Assembly: GCA_019418625.1 (NCBI GenBank)
Contig: DYBL01000043.1
Coordinates: 8,353-72,352, forward strand
Length of the DNA: 64,000 bases
Reading direction: 5' to 3'
From: Clostridiales bacterium
GTDB taxonomy: Bacteria; Bacillota; Clostridia; Oscillospirales; Oscillospiraceae
The notes beneath the pieces were generated by a model. It worked only from the letters and a program-made list of their open reading frames with translations. It was not told where the DNA came from and ran no database searches. Each line of letters begins with the position of its first letter. The first letter of the stretch is position 1. The position numbers and the translations under genes are program-made. Below, piece by piece: positions 34,860 through 44,632 of the stretch.

Positions 34860-36443
34860 TCAAAGCTCCGGCAGCTCGTCGGGGTTGGTACGCTCCGCGT
34901 TGTGATCGGGCACCGGCACAGCCGCGCCCTCGGTTTTCACAGAGGCCACGCCCTCCTTGCGGATGGCGTGCACGTCCGCGGTCATCTGGCCGAAGGCATA
35001 CAGCGGCCAGGTGCCTGCCGCCAGAACGAGGGCGCTCACCACCGCGATCAGGCCGCTGAGGAGCAGCGATGCGGCGCTGAAATAAGGCGGGATCAATCCG
35101 AACAGCTGCAGCAGCAAAATCACGATGCTCAGTGCCATCACCGCCACGCCCAGCAATCCCAGGATCAGATAGATCAGGCCGCAGATCTTGGCCACCAGCT
35201 GGATCTTTCCGCCCACGTCGCTGTAAAAGCCGTGGACAAAGCCGGAAAAGCCCCGGCGGTACTTGTCGCCGTCCACCTTCCAAACCTTGGGCGGCGCCTC
35301 CCGGCATTCCATGGCCAGGTTCACCAGGATTAGGCCCAGGGGCAGCAGGATCACCGTGATCAGGTTTCTAAAAAGGCCCGGGTTTCCCTGACCGCCTATC
35401 TGAAAATATTCCACCAAGAAGTCGAGCTCAATCACTTCCGCCCAGACTGCGTTGGCGCCAGCCAGAGCCGCCGCAATGGCACTGATCAGCGGCATCGACC
35501 GCTTCCCCACCGGGCGGTTCCAGGTAAAGCCCACAGCGCCCAGCAGCATCATCAGCTCCGCTCCAAACAGCAGCGCCGCCATGGGCGTCCGGCTGCCTAT
35601 TCCGCTGTCGGAGTACATGGCCACCTGCCGCAGTACGAACAGCATCCGAAGCTGGCAGGCCAGCAGCAGTGCAGAAGCCGGCAGAACATGCTTGTCCCGG
35701 TCGCCGCGCACCAGCAGCACGCCCGCCGCAATCACCAGCAGCGGCCAGAGCAGCTCCAGCAAACGCACCTCAAACGACTCCATCATAAAGAGATTGGCAA
35801 GGTCCATCAGGCCATCCGCCAGCACCAGCAGCGCGCCCACCAGACACAAGGTCCCGGCAGCAGGGACGGAGCGGTAGCGCACGCCCGGCGACATCTGTGC
35901 CCGCTCCTCCCGGGAGGCAGGCATAAACGTCTCCGCCTCCACATTGCCGCACAGCAGGATCGCTCCAACTGCCGCCAAGACCGTAGGAACCATTCGGATG
36001 AGAAGATAGCGGATGCTTTGCAGGCACAAAAGGGCACTGAGCACCGCCAGTACCGTGGCCACCAGATTCAAAAGCGGCATGCGGAAGCGATCCGGCAAAG
36101 ATCCAGGGACTTTATTCCAGGATACGCCCTGCGCCGAAACCACCCAGGCTGCCAGAGACACCAGCAGTACCACCTGGTTTGTCTGCGCAGCAGCACCCAG
36201 CAGCGCCAGAGCTCCGCCGATCATCCAGTTCGCTCTTTTGCCCTTGGCAGTCAAAAGCAGGACACCGCCTACGATCGTCAGCAGGCTTAAAAAAAGTGTG
36301 ATCCGGGCGTGGTAATCCACCAGCACCATGTCCAGCAGCTGATCGGTCACCGGCCCCGCCATCAGAAGTATGGCCGACGCTTTCAGCATCCCGCCCTGCC
36401 GGGGCACGCCCCGGACTCGCTCTTTTAATGGTTTTTGTTCCAT
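34860..36443 (-). CDS. Polytopic membrane protein of unknown function, operon partner of the triple-repeat protein
   Basis: The 527-residue product contains at least ten hydrophobic helices with short polar loops and a hydrophilic C terminus of about 45 residues rich in Glu, Pro and Asn. No transporter, enzyme or channel motif is recognised. A cytosolic segment near 375-410 (CREAPPKVWKVDGDKYRRGF) interrupts the helices. GGAGGG lies 8 bases before ATG 36443; an in-frame ATG at 36464 has no site. It is the first gene of the two-gene operon and has a good promoter (36530-36502). Confidence 0.75.
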   Translation of the reverse strand: MEQKPLKERVRGVPRQGGMLKASAILLMAGPVTDQLLDMVLVDYHARITLFLSLLTIVGGVLLLTAKGKRANWMIGGALALLGAAAQTNQVVLLVSLAAWVVSAQGVSWNKVPGSLPDRFRMPLLNLVATVLAVLSALLCLQSIRYLLIRMVPTVLAAVGAILLCGNVEAETFMPASREERAQMSPGVRYRSVPAAGTLCLVGALLVLADGLMDLANLFMMESFEVRLLELLWPLLVIAAGVLLVRGDRDKHVLPASALLLACQLRMLFVLRQVAMYSDSGIGSRTPMAALLFGAELMMLLGAVGFTWNRPVGKRSMPLISAIAAALAGANAVWAEVIELDFLVEYFQIGGQGNPGLFRNLITVILLPLGLILVNLAMECREAPPKVWKVDGDKYRRGFSGFVHGFYSDVGGKIQLVAKICGLIYLILGLLGVAVMALSIVILLLQLFGLIPPYFSAASLLLSGLIAVVSALVLAAGTWPLYAFGQMTADVHAIRKEGVASVKTEGAAVPVPDHNAERTNPDELPEL

Positions 36444-36501
36444 AAAAACGCCCTCCATTTCCAATGCATGTATTAAAATACAGCAAAAATATCCAAAATA
36501 A

Positions 36502-36530
36502 ACTATATGACTTTTTCATTGAAAAAGCAA
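36502..36530 (-). promoter_or_regulatory. Promoter of the membrane-protein / triple-repeat operon
   Basis: Minus-strand TTGCTT (36530-36525), a 17-base spacer and TATAGT (36507-36502), about 60 bases before ATG 36443. Confidence 0.6.
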
Positions 36531-36594
36531 TGTGCCGGCTGCATCCGCCTGGAAATCCACGTCCGGGCGCAGGAAAGAGCATCCGGCGGATCTG

Positions 36595-36676
36595 CCTGAA
36601 AAAACTCTCCGGGTATACAAAAGGAACACCAGCCTATGGCTGGTGTTCCTTCGTCTTGTCCGTAAAGTATAGATGC
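36595..36676 (+). repeat. Partial copy of the structured repeat, including hairpin and half dyad
   Basis: CTCCGGGTATACAAAAGGAA leads into hairpin AAGGAACACCAGCC (36621-36634) / GGCTGGTGTTCCTT (36638-36651), then GTCTTGTCCG and AGTATAGATGCC. The first part matches 37466-37500 and the second matches 37329-37353. The right arm of the GTCTTGTCCG dyad is missing here, as if cut at 36676. Confidence 0.6.
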
Positions 36677-36890
36677 CAAACTATGTGAACACACATACAG
36701 CAATTGACCTATTTGCAAAGGTAGCACAGTACTCCGAAAAAGCAAGCACCAATAATATTAAGCCAAAATACATAAGGGTATTTCTTCTTTATACGGTCAA
36801 ACGATGTTCTGCACTTCACACGTCGTGCAGACCGGAGTAAACGAGAAAAGGAGCAGCAAGAGCCGATGCTGAAAATGCAGCACAAAAAGC

Positions 36891-37247
36891 GGCAACCCCA
36901 AAAGTCTGACATCCCACAGCGATCATGGAACGCAGTACACATCTGTTGCTTTCACAAAGCTTCTTCAAAAGTACGGCGTTAAACAGTCCTTTTCCGCTGC
37001 TGGTCGCCCTCATGACAATGCAGTTGCTGAATCCCTTTTTGCCACATTCAAAAAAGAAGAGGCATACCGCGGAGAGTATACCTCAGAACGAAGTTTTTGC
37101 AAGAGTGTTGAGCAATTTGTCCGATACTACAATGAGGATCGTCCTCACTAAACGCTAAAGTATCAGACACCGCAAGCTTTTGAAGAAAAGTATTATGCCG
37201 GTTCTGTTGAAAACGCGCGTTCAAATAGCGTCACAGAGCAAAAATAA
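36891..37247 (+). pseudogene. IS3-family transposase (OrfB) 3' remnant
   Basis: One frame reads NPKSLTSHSDHGTQYTSVAF, then the catalytic Glu region RPHDNAVAESLFATFKKEEA, then VEQFVRYYNEDRPH, stop (37150-37152), and LKYQTPQAFEEKYY to a final stop at 37245. These are the second Asp and the Glu of the DDE integrase core of IS3/IS150-type OrfB. The first half of the gene, OrfA and recognisable terminal inverted repeats are absent, and the in-frame stop interrupts the normal RPHxxLxY motif. It is a dead fragment. Confidence 0.8.
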
Positions 37248-37291
37248 CACTTTTGATTTTGCGATTTTTGAAAAGCCATAGCTAAACTATA

Positions 37292-37516
37292 AGAAAAGAA
37301 CGCCTTGTGGTTACAGGGGTTTCTTTTGTCTTGTCCGCAAAGTATAGATGCCGGACAAGACTGGGCCCCGCAGGTTGGGGCGGCGCGTTTGCGCCGTACG
37401 AGTGTTTTGGCCGCAGGCCAAAACCTCGGCGCAGGCGGAATTCATTTCCGCCGAGCATTTTAAAATCTCCAGGTATCCAAAAAGAAACACCAGCCTGTTG
37501 GCTGGTGTTTCTTTTT
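37292..37516 (+). repeat. Structured multi-hairpin repeat, complete copy
   Basis: The unit consists of successive dyads: an imperfect AAAAGAAC...GTTTCTTTT hairpin (37292-37327), GTCTTGTCCG (37329-37338) / CGGACAAGAC (37352-37361), GGCCCC.../GGGGC, TTTTGGCC (37405-37412) / GGCCAAAA (37416-37423), GGCGGAA (37434-37440) / TTCCGCC (37446-37452), and AAAAAGAAACACCAGCC (37479-37495) / GGCTGGTGTTTCTTTTT (37500-37516). The core 37362-37452 recurs in reverse orientation at 59024-59112. The last hairpin also lies directly after tRNA-Cys. Confidence 0.65.
37479..37516 (-). terminator. Terminator of the tRNA operon
   Basis: The 17-base stem 37479-37495 / 37500-37516 has A5 and T5 ends and lies immediately 3' of tRNA-Cys as read on the minus strand, its outer base abutting the encoded CCA. 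Confidence 0.75.
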
Positions 37517-37590
37517 GGAGGTGACACCCGGATTTGAACCGGGGAATCAGGGTTTTGCAGACCCTTGCCTTACCACTTGGCTATGTCACC
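37516..37590 (-). tRNA. tRNA-Cys(GCA)
   Basis: Cloverleaf on the minus strand: acceptor GGTGACA pairs with TGTCACC, anticodon loop TCTGCAAAA with GCA, T-loop GGTTCAAATCC, discriminator U and an encoded CCA. It is the last gene of a five-tRNA cluster. Confidence 0.95.
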
Positions 37591-37677
37591 ATCTTTTCTA
37601 TATTATATGCGAACTTTTCAAAAAAGTCCACACTTTTTTTAGATTCCGATGCCCACACTTTCGTGTGGGCATCGGAT

Positions 37678-37753
37678 TGGAGCGGGCAACGAGGCTCGAA
37701 CTCGCTACCTCCACCTTGGCAAGGTGGCGCTCTACCAGATGAGCTATGCCCGC
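37678..37753 (-). tRNA. tRNA-Gly(GCC)
   Basis: Acceptor GCGGGCA pairs with TGCCCGC, anticodon loop TTGCCAA with GCC, T-loop GTTCGAGCC, encoded CCA. An 11-base hairpin (CCGATGCCCAC / GTGGGCATCGG, around 37647-37675) separates it from tRNA-Cys and may guide processing. Confidence 0.95.
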
Positions 37754-37756
37754 AGG

Positions 37757-37832
37757 TGGTGCCCAGAGCCGGAATCGAACCAGCGACACGTGGATTTTCA
37801 GTCCACTGCTCTACCAACTGAGCTATCTGGGC
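37757..37832 (-). tRNA. tRNA-Phe(GAA)
   Basis: Acceptor GCCCAGA pairs with TCTGGGC, anticodon loop CTGAAAA with GAA, T-loop GGTTCGATTCC, encoded CCA. Only three bases separate it from tRNA-Gly. Confidence 0.95.
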
Positions 37833-37917
37833 AAATCTTTTTCCGCGCCGAAGCGGCGCGGGTGGGGAATTGCAACCCCAAAGGGTACCCACGAGATGGA
37901 ATCCACCTCGTGGGAGA

Positions 37918-37994
37918 TGGCGACCCGGAACGGGCTCGAACCGTCGACCTCTAGCGTGACAGGCTAGCGTTCTAACCAACTGAACTACCGGGCC
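37918..37994 (-). tRNA. tRNA-Asp(GTC)
   Basis: Acceptor GGCCCGG pairs with CCGGGTC (one G-U), anticodon loop CTGTCAC with GTC, T-loop GGTTCGAGCCC, encoded CCA. The 85-base spacer to tRNA-Phe contains three short hairpins. Confidence 0.95.
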
Positions 37995-38003
37995 ATATCA
38001 ATA

Positions 38004-38080
38004 TGGTGGGAACAACTGGACTCGAACCAGTGACCCCCTGCTTGTAAGGCAGGTGCTCTAACCAGCTGAGCTATGCTCCC
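38004..38080 (-). tRNA. tRNA-Val(TAC)
   Basis: Acceptor GGGAGCA pairs with TGTTCCC (one G-U), anticodon loop CTTACAA with TAC, T-loop GGTTCGAGTCC, encoded CCA. It is the first tRNA of the minus-strand cluster Val-Asp-Phe-Gly-Cys. Confidence 0.95.
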
Positions 38081-38156
38081 CGATTGCCGCACTCGTCAGA
38101 CGGCAAAAGTTATTATACTGAAAGAGGCCCGATCTGTCAACCCTTTTTTGAAATTT

Positions 38157-39047
38157 TTATTCTTTTTTCTTCATGTCATCCAGAAGCCCTTGCAGCTGTT
38201 CATGTGTAAAGGTCTGAACATTGTCACAAAACTGGCAGGTAAGCTCTGCGCTGCCCTGTTCTTCCATCAAGCTGCGCAGCTGCTCCGGCCCCAAGCTGAT
38301 GAGCGCCCGCTCCATCCGTTCCCGGCTGCAGTAGCAGCGGTACTCGATGGGGCTGGTCTCCAGGATCTCCAGTTCAAAGTCTGAGAGCACCTGGCACAAA
38401 ATCGCCTCCGGGTCATCGTTCTTTTGAAGCAGGCCGGTGACGGACCCGGCAGCCATGACGCCGCCCTCCACCTTGGTGATCACGTCCTCCCCGGCACCGG
38501 GCAGCAGCTGGATGAGGTAGCCGCCGGCAGCCAGCACGCTCTGGTCACGGTCCACCAGCACGCCCAGGCCACAGGCCGTGGGGATCTGCTCCGACTCCAC
38601 AAAGTACGCCGCCAGATCCTCGGCGATCTCGCCGCCCAAAAGGCCCACGCTGCCCACATAGGGCTCTTTCATATGCAGGTCCCGGATGACTGTCAGTGTG
38701 CCCTCGCTGCCCACTGCAGCGCCCACATCCAGCTTGCCGTCGGGCCGCAGAGGGAGATCCACCGCCGGGTTGTCCACTGTGCCCCGCACATTGCCCTCGT
38801 TGTCGGACACGGCCAGCACCGTGCCCAAGGGCCCGCCGCCCTTGATCTGCAGCGTGACGCTGGCTCCGTCGCCCTTGAGGGCATTGCCCATCATGGACGC
38901 GGCCGCCAGGGTGCGCCCCAGAGCCGCGGTGGCCACCGGCAGCGTCTTATGGATCTGCCGGGCACGCTCCGTCAGATCCCGGGTGGACACCGCCACCGCC
39001 TTTACAAAGCCATCCTTGCTGATGGCCCGAACCAATCTGTCTCCCAT
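38157..39047 (-). CDS. hslO: Redox-regulated chaperone Hsp33
   Basis: A 296-residue Hsp33 with the N-terminal holdase domain (VRAISKDGFVKAVAVSTRDL, ATAALGRTLAAASMMG, GVMAAGSVTGLLQ) and the C-terminal zinc switch CYCS ... CQFC. Oxidation of these cysteines releases zinc and activates binding of unfolding proteins. The length is typical. It is the last gene of a likely operon with a methyltransferase and a YerC-like regulator (gap of 11 bases). Confidence 0.96.
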   Translation of the reverse strand: MGDRLVRAISKDGFVKAVAVSTRDLTERARQIHKTLPVATAALGRTLAAASMMGNALKGDGASVTLQIKGGGPLGTVLAVSDNEGNVRGTVDNPAVDLPLRPDGKLDVGAAVGSEGTLTVIRDLHMKEPYVGSVGLLGGEIAEDLAAYFVESEQIPTACGLGVLVDRDQSVLAAGGYLIQLLPGAGEDVITKVEGGVMAAGSVTGLLQKNDDPEAILCQVLSDFELEILETSPIEYRCYCSRERMERALISLGPEQLRSLMEEQGSAELTCQFCDNVQTFTHEQLQGLLDDMKKKE

Positions 39048-39058
39048 TATTCAAATCC

Positions 39059-39823
39059 TCACTTTTCCTCTTTTGCCAGTGGCTTTCCGGCCCGGATGAT
39101 CCAGCGGTCCTCATCCTCCCGGGGCACACGCATGGTCAGATCCCCCGTTACGGTGATCTTCTCAAACCCGGCCTCTTCCAGCCATGATTGCAGCTGTTCC
39201 CGGCTCCAGGCCCGCTCCCGGTGCTCTTCAAACGTCCGCTCCCACGCTCCGTCCGGCCGCAGCTGGAACAGATCCACCTGGTAGGTGCACACCTGGGTGC
39301 GCTGGGAGAAGAACGTCCGCCACACGCAGCAGGTCTCCTCCGTCTCATCCATATAGATCTGCCCGTCCATCCGCCGGAGCTTATAGGGGGTGTTCACATC
39401 AAAGAGGAACTGCCCGCCGGGCCGCAGCCAGCGCCACACCCGCCGGAACGTCTCACGCACATCCTTCTCCCGGGTGAGATAGTTCAACGAATCCAGGGTG
39501 GAGACCACCGCGTCCACCGGCTCCGCCAGGCGCAGCCGGGTCATATCCTGGTGCAGGAACAGCGGCATCTGCTCACCCAACGCCGCAGCCTTCCCCGCCG
39601 CCTGGGTCAGCATCTCCTCCGATCCGTCCGTGGCGATGACCTGATACCCCCGCTGGGCCAGCAGACAGGAGATGGTGCCGGTGCCGCAGGCCAGGTCCAG
39701 CACCGAATGGACGGGGATGGCGCTCTTTCGCAGCAGACGTTCCAAAAAATCGGCCCGTTTGCGGTAGGATGCATCCGCCATCAGGGCGTCATAGCTGGCG
39801 GCCAGTGCCTCATAGCTGCTCAT
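39059..39823 (-). CDS. Class I SAM-dependent methyltransferase
   Basis: The 254-residue protein starts YEALAASYDALMADASYRKR and has the SAM site VLDLACGTGTISCLLAQRGY, an acidic residue after the second strand (IATDGSEEML) and a FLFDVNTPYKLRRM segment. This is a widespread clostridial YqeM-like family without an assigned substrate. Its start overlaps the stop of the YerC-like gene by four bases, so translation is coupled. Confidence 0.85.
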   Translation of the reverse strand: MSSYEALAASYDALMADASYRKRADFLERLLRKSAIPVHSVLDLACGTGTISCLLAQRGYQVIATDGSEEMLTQAAGKAAALGEQMPLFLHQDMTRLRLAEPVDAVVSTLDSLNYLTREKDVRETFRRVWRWLRPGGQFLFDVNTPYKLRRMDGQIYMDETEETCCVWRTFFSQRTQVCTYQVDLFQLRPDGAWERTFEEHRERAWSREQLQSWLEEAGFEKITVTGDLTMRVPREDEDRWIIRAGKPLAKEEK

Positions 39824-40116
39824 TGCTTCTTCTCTTTCATCCGGGCAAACAGCTTTTCATACGCGCCGGTGCCGTAGCTGAGGGAGCGGTTGACCCGGCT
39901 GATCGTGGCGCTGGACGCCCCGGTGCGCTCCAGGATCTCATTATAGATCATCCCGTCGTTGAGCAGCGACGCCACCTCGAACCGCTGCTCCATGGCCCGC
40001 AGCTCGGAAACCGTACAAAGATCCTGGAAAAATTCATAGCACTCCTGCTCGTCCTTCAGCATCAAAATCGCCTTGTACAGCTGATCGTTCTTTTCTTTTT
40101 TCCCGATCTTGACCAT
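39820..40116 (-). CDS. yerC: YerC/YecD family TrpR-like DNA-binding protein
   Basis: This 98-residue protein contains a Trp-repressor-type helix-turn-helix: LCTVSELRAMEQRFEVASLL followed by YNEILERTGASSATISRVNRSL. The YerC/YecD family is common in Firmicutes and its target genes are largely unknown. It opens the three-gene operon with the methyltransferase and hslO; the promoter TTTACT-17-TAAAAT lies at 40203-40175. Confidence 0.88.
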   Translation of the reverse strand: MVKIGKKEKNDQLYKAILMLKDEQECYEFFQDLCTVSELRAMEQRFEVASLLNDGMIYNEILERTGASSATISRVNRSLSYGTGAYEKLFARMKEKKQ

Positions 40117-40174
40117 ATCTCGTACCCTTTCTTTGTTCTTCTGACGATTTTGCCGGCATCAGCCGGCTTCCTGT

Positions 40175-40203
40175 ATTTTAACATTCTACTGCGTGAAAGT
40201 AAA
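40175..40203 (-). promoter_or_regulatory. Promoter of yerC-methyltransferase-hslO
   Basis: Minus-strand TTTACT (40203-40198), a 17-base spacer and TAAAAT (40180-40175). Confidence 0.6.
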
Positions 40204-40313
40204 TAGGGCGGCAGGCAAAATTTTTTATACTTTAAAGTGCGGAGCCGCACCACATGGTGTCCCGTCACATAGGCTGGGGCAAAGGGATTTTGGAGGACAG
40301 GAGCGTCGTGCCT

Positions 40314-40988
40314 ATGAACAAGAAGCTTACTTATTTGGAGACGGAGCCGCTGACTGCGGAGCGGGAGTGGGTATCGGACGGCATGGCGGTACTGCACGCC
40401 TCCGTCCGGGTACCCCGGCCGGTGCCGTCTGCCGGCGGGGTCTTCCGGCGGGTGCGCCGGTACTACCAGCTGCAGTGCCAAGCTTTTTTCCGATACTGTC
40501 AGCGGGAACTGCTGCCCCAGGCCGCGGCGGAATATGCCGCTGCCCTCGCCTGCAGCCGGCCGCTGCCGGATTTCCACGCGGAACTGGACTATCGCGTCAC
40601 CTATAACGAGGGCGGCCTGTGGAGCCTCTATACCCAGTCCCGGGAGGTGGGGCCCGGCGGCACATTTTTGGTGCGGCGGGGAGATACCTGGGACCTGGGC
40701 GCCGGGTACCCGGTGCCATCTGCCAGCTTTTTCTCCGGTGGGCTGCGGAAGACACTGCTCTCCGCGGCAGAAGTCCAGATACAGCGCCGTCAGGCTGCGG
40801 GAGCCGGTGTCTGGCGGGAGGACTGGCGGCGCGGGCTGCGCCGCTACTACAACCCTGCCAACTACTATCTGACGGAAGACGGCTTTGCTTTTTTCTACCC
40901 CATGCTTTCCATCGCACCCGCCTCCGCCGGCATCCCCGTGTTTCTTTTGCCTTACAGCGATGCGGCGGGACGGCCGCAGGTAAAATAA
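40314..40988 (+). CDS. DUF3298-type domain protein, apparently cytosolic
   Basis: The 224-residue protein contains a DUF3298/RsiV-like C-terminal half (about 125-215; the part with SFFSGGLRKTLLSAAEVQI and YYNPANYYLTEDGFAFFYP). Family members are usually extracellular parts of anti-sigma factors or PdaC-like deacetylases, but this one has no signal peptide or membrane helix. The start at 40314 has AGGAG ten bases upstream; a GTG six bases earlier is possible. It is monocistronic. The role is unknown. Confidence 0.7.
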   Translation: MNKKLTYLETEPLTAEREWVSDGMAVLHASVRVPRPVPSAGGVFRRVRRYYQLQCQAFFRYCQRELLPQAAAEYAAALACSRPLPDFHAELDYRVTYNEGGLWSLYTQSREVGPGGTFLVRRGDTWDLGAGYPVPSASFFSGGLRKTLLSAAEVQIQRRQAAGAGVWREDWRRGLRRYYNPANYYLTEDGFAFFYPMLSIAPASAGIPVFLLPYSDAAGRPQVK

Positions 40989-40990
40989 GA

Positions 40991-41019
40991 ATCCCCCGGC
41001 GCCGAAAGCGCCGGGGGAT
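40991..41019 (-). terminator. Terminator of the hydrogenase operon (also ends the DUF3298 gene)
   Basis: ATCCCCCGGCGC (40991-41002) pairs with GCGCCGGGGGAT (41008-41019); the minus-strand reading is followed by TCTTATTTTA. It is 5 bases from the hydA stop. Confidence 0.75.
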
Positions 41020-41023
41020 GGGA

Positions 41024-42724
41024 TCAGTTCTTTTTTACATAGTCCACATGGAGCAGCTGGTGAGTGCGGTCCTTCAAAGACCCGGAGAGCATCTCGCAGA
41101 CGATGGGGTTGCGCTCCGAGCGCTTGATGAGCGCCGTCCGGTCCGCCTCATAGAGGCCCGCCGCCCGCTGCCGCTTGACGGGGATCAGCCCGTAGGGCTG
41201 GCCTGCGCCGCCCACGCAGCCGGTCTTGCAGGTCATGACCTCCACCAGATCGTAGTACGCCCGGCCCGCCTCAATGTCCGCCAGGAGCCGTTTCGCGTTC
41301 ACCAGACCGTGCACCACGGCAATGTGCAGCACCCGGTCTCCCACCGGCAGCACTACCTCCCGGATGGTGTCCGTCCCACGTACGCCGGAGAACTGGATGG
41401 CCTGGAGGGTGTTTTTGGATTTGTCCTCCACGATCCGGCGGGCCACTGCCTCCGCCACGCCGCCGGTGGTGCCGAAGATGGTGGCGGCTCCGGTGCCCAT
41501 GCCGAAGGGCAGATCCGGCGCCTCTCCCTCCAGCTCGTCAAAGCGGATGCCGGACTCCTTGATCATCATGATGATCTCCTGGGTGGTCAGCACCAGGTCC
41601 ACATCGGGCACTCCGTCATGGCAAAACTCCGGCCGCTGTGCTTCCATTTTCTTGGCGGTGCAGGGCATGATGGCCACATGATAGGTCCTGCGCCCGTCCT
41701 GGGCATCCTTTTCCTTGTACTGGTCCTTCAGCACCGCAGCGAACATCTCCATGGGAGATTTGCAGGTGGACACGTTTTTCAGATACTTGGGATCCTCGTT
41801 TTCCAGATACTTGATCCACGCAGGGCAGCAGCTGGTAAACATGGGGAACGGACCGCCCTTCTGCAGCCGCTCCAGAAACTCCGCTGACTCCTCCATGACC
41901 GTCAGGTCCGCGCCGAACGTGGTATCATACACCTCGGCGGCGCCCATCATCTTCAATGCGGAGACCAGCTTGTTCATGGCGTTGACGCCGGGGGCCATGC
42001 CAAACGCCTCGCCCACCGCCACACGGACCGCCGGGGCGATCTGGAACACCACCCGCTTGTTTGCGTCATAGAGCGCCCGCCACGCCTGGCCGATCTCGTT
42101 TTTCACCGTGACGGCACCGGTGGGACACGCCGCCGCGCACTGGCCGCAGCTGATACACGCCGTGGCGTCCAGCTTGCGGTCGAACGCAGGACAGACCATC
42201 AGATCGCTGCCCCGGTGGGCAAAGTTCAAAATGCCGACCCCCTGCATCTCCTCGCATACCCGCACGCAGTCACCGCAGAGGATGCACTTGTTGGGGTCCC
42301 GCACCACCGCCGGGGAGGATGTGTCCTTTTCATAGTGGGGACGGGTGTCCGCAAACCGCACATGACGCACTCCGAACCGAAGTGCCAGCTCCTGCAGGCG
42401 GCAGCTGCCGCTTTTTTCGCAGGTGGTGCAGTCCCGGCAGTGGGAGGAGAGCATCAGCTCCAGGATCATCCGCCGGTGCTTCAAAAGCCGCGCGGTGTTG
42501 GTACGGATCTTCATGCCGTCCCGGGGCTCCATGGAGCAGGAGGCATCGATCTTGCCACGCTCGTCCTCCACCACGCACATGCGGCACGCACCGTACACAG
42601 AAAGCTCCGAATAGTAGCAGAAGGTGGGCATTTCGATGCCGGCCTTGCGGATGACCGCCAGCACGTTCTTCTCCCCGTCGAAGGGGACACGCTGGCCGTC
42701 GATATACATGATTCCCTTTGCCAT
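41024..42724 (-). CDS. hydA: [FeFe]-hydrogenase catalytic subunit of an NAD-linked, probably bifurcating complex
   Basis: The 566-residue subunit has an N-terminal [2Fe-2S] domain (Cys36, 47, 50, 63), a His-ligated [4Fe-4S] site (HCRDCTTCEKSGSC), two ferredoxin-type [4Fe-4S] motifs (CILCGDCVRVC, CISCGQCAAACPTG), and the H-cluster motifs TSCCPAW, MPCTAKKMEAQ and MTCKTGCVGGAGQP. It should make or use H2 with electrons from the HydB/HydC module. Maturases HydE, HydF and HydG are not in the window. It lacks the extra C-terminal [2Fe-2S] extension of Thermotoga HydA. The gene begins 3 bases after hydB. Confidence 0.95.
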   Translation of the reverse strand: MAKGIMYIDGQRVPFDGEKNVLAVIRKAGIEMPTFCYYSELSVYGACRMCVVEDERGKIDASCSMEPRDGMKIRTNTARLLKHRRMILELMLSSHCRDCTTCEKSGSCRLQELALRFGVRHVRFADTRPHYEKDTSSPAVVRDPNKCILCGDCVRVCEEMQGVGILNFAHRGSDLMVCPAFDRKLDATACISCGQCAAACPTGAVTVKNEIGQAWRALYDANKRVVFQIAPAVRVAVGEAFGMAPGVNAMNKLVSALKMMGAAEVYDTTFGADLTVMEESAEFLERLQKGGPFPMFTSCCPAWIKYLENEDPKYLKNVSTCKSPMEMFAAVLKDQYKEKDAQDGRRTYHVAIMPCTAKKMEAQRPEFCHDGVPDVDLVLTTQEIIMMIKESGIRFDELEGEAPDLPFGMGTGAATIFGTTGGVAEAVARRIVEDKSKNTLQAIQFSGVRGTDTIREVVLPVGDRVLHIAVVHGLVNAKRLLADIEAGRAYYDLVEVMTCKTGCVGGAGQPYGLIPVKRQRAAGLYEADRTALIKRSERNPIVCEMLSGSLKDRTHQLLHVDYVKKN

Positions 42725-42727
42725 CTC

Positions 42728-44628
<1,901 letters not shown>

Positions 44629-44632
<4 letters not shown>

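Larger units (their letters stand above)
36444..37515. other. Gene-poor region: repeat fragments and a transposase remnant
   Basis: No intact gene is supported. From left to right it holds the operon promoter, a repeat fragment with a terminator-like hairpin (36595-36676), an AT-rich stretch without recognisable content (36680-36890), a degenerate IS3-type transposase end (36891-37247), and a complete copy of the structured repeat (37292-37516). Open frames that cross the repeats on either strand are products of the repeats, not genes. Confidence 0.6.

Noticed and set aside
37282..37537. Open frames on both strands across the structured repeat (also 36464-36745)
   Set aside because: They consist of translated hairpins and recur because the repeat recurs; no SD and no domain.
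37516..38080. tRNA cluster as an attachment site for an integrated element
   Set aside because: No integrase gene, no duplicated tRNA 3' end and no element genes nearby; the IS3 remnant is unrelated to tRNA targeting.
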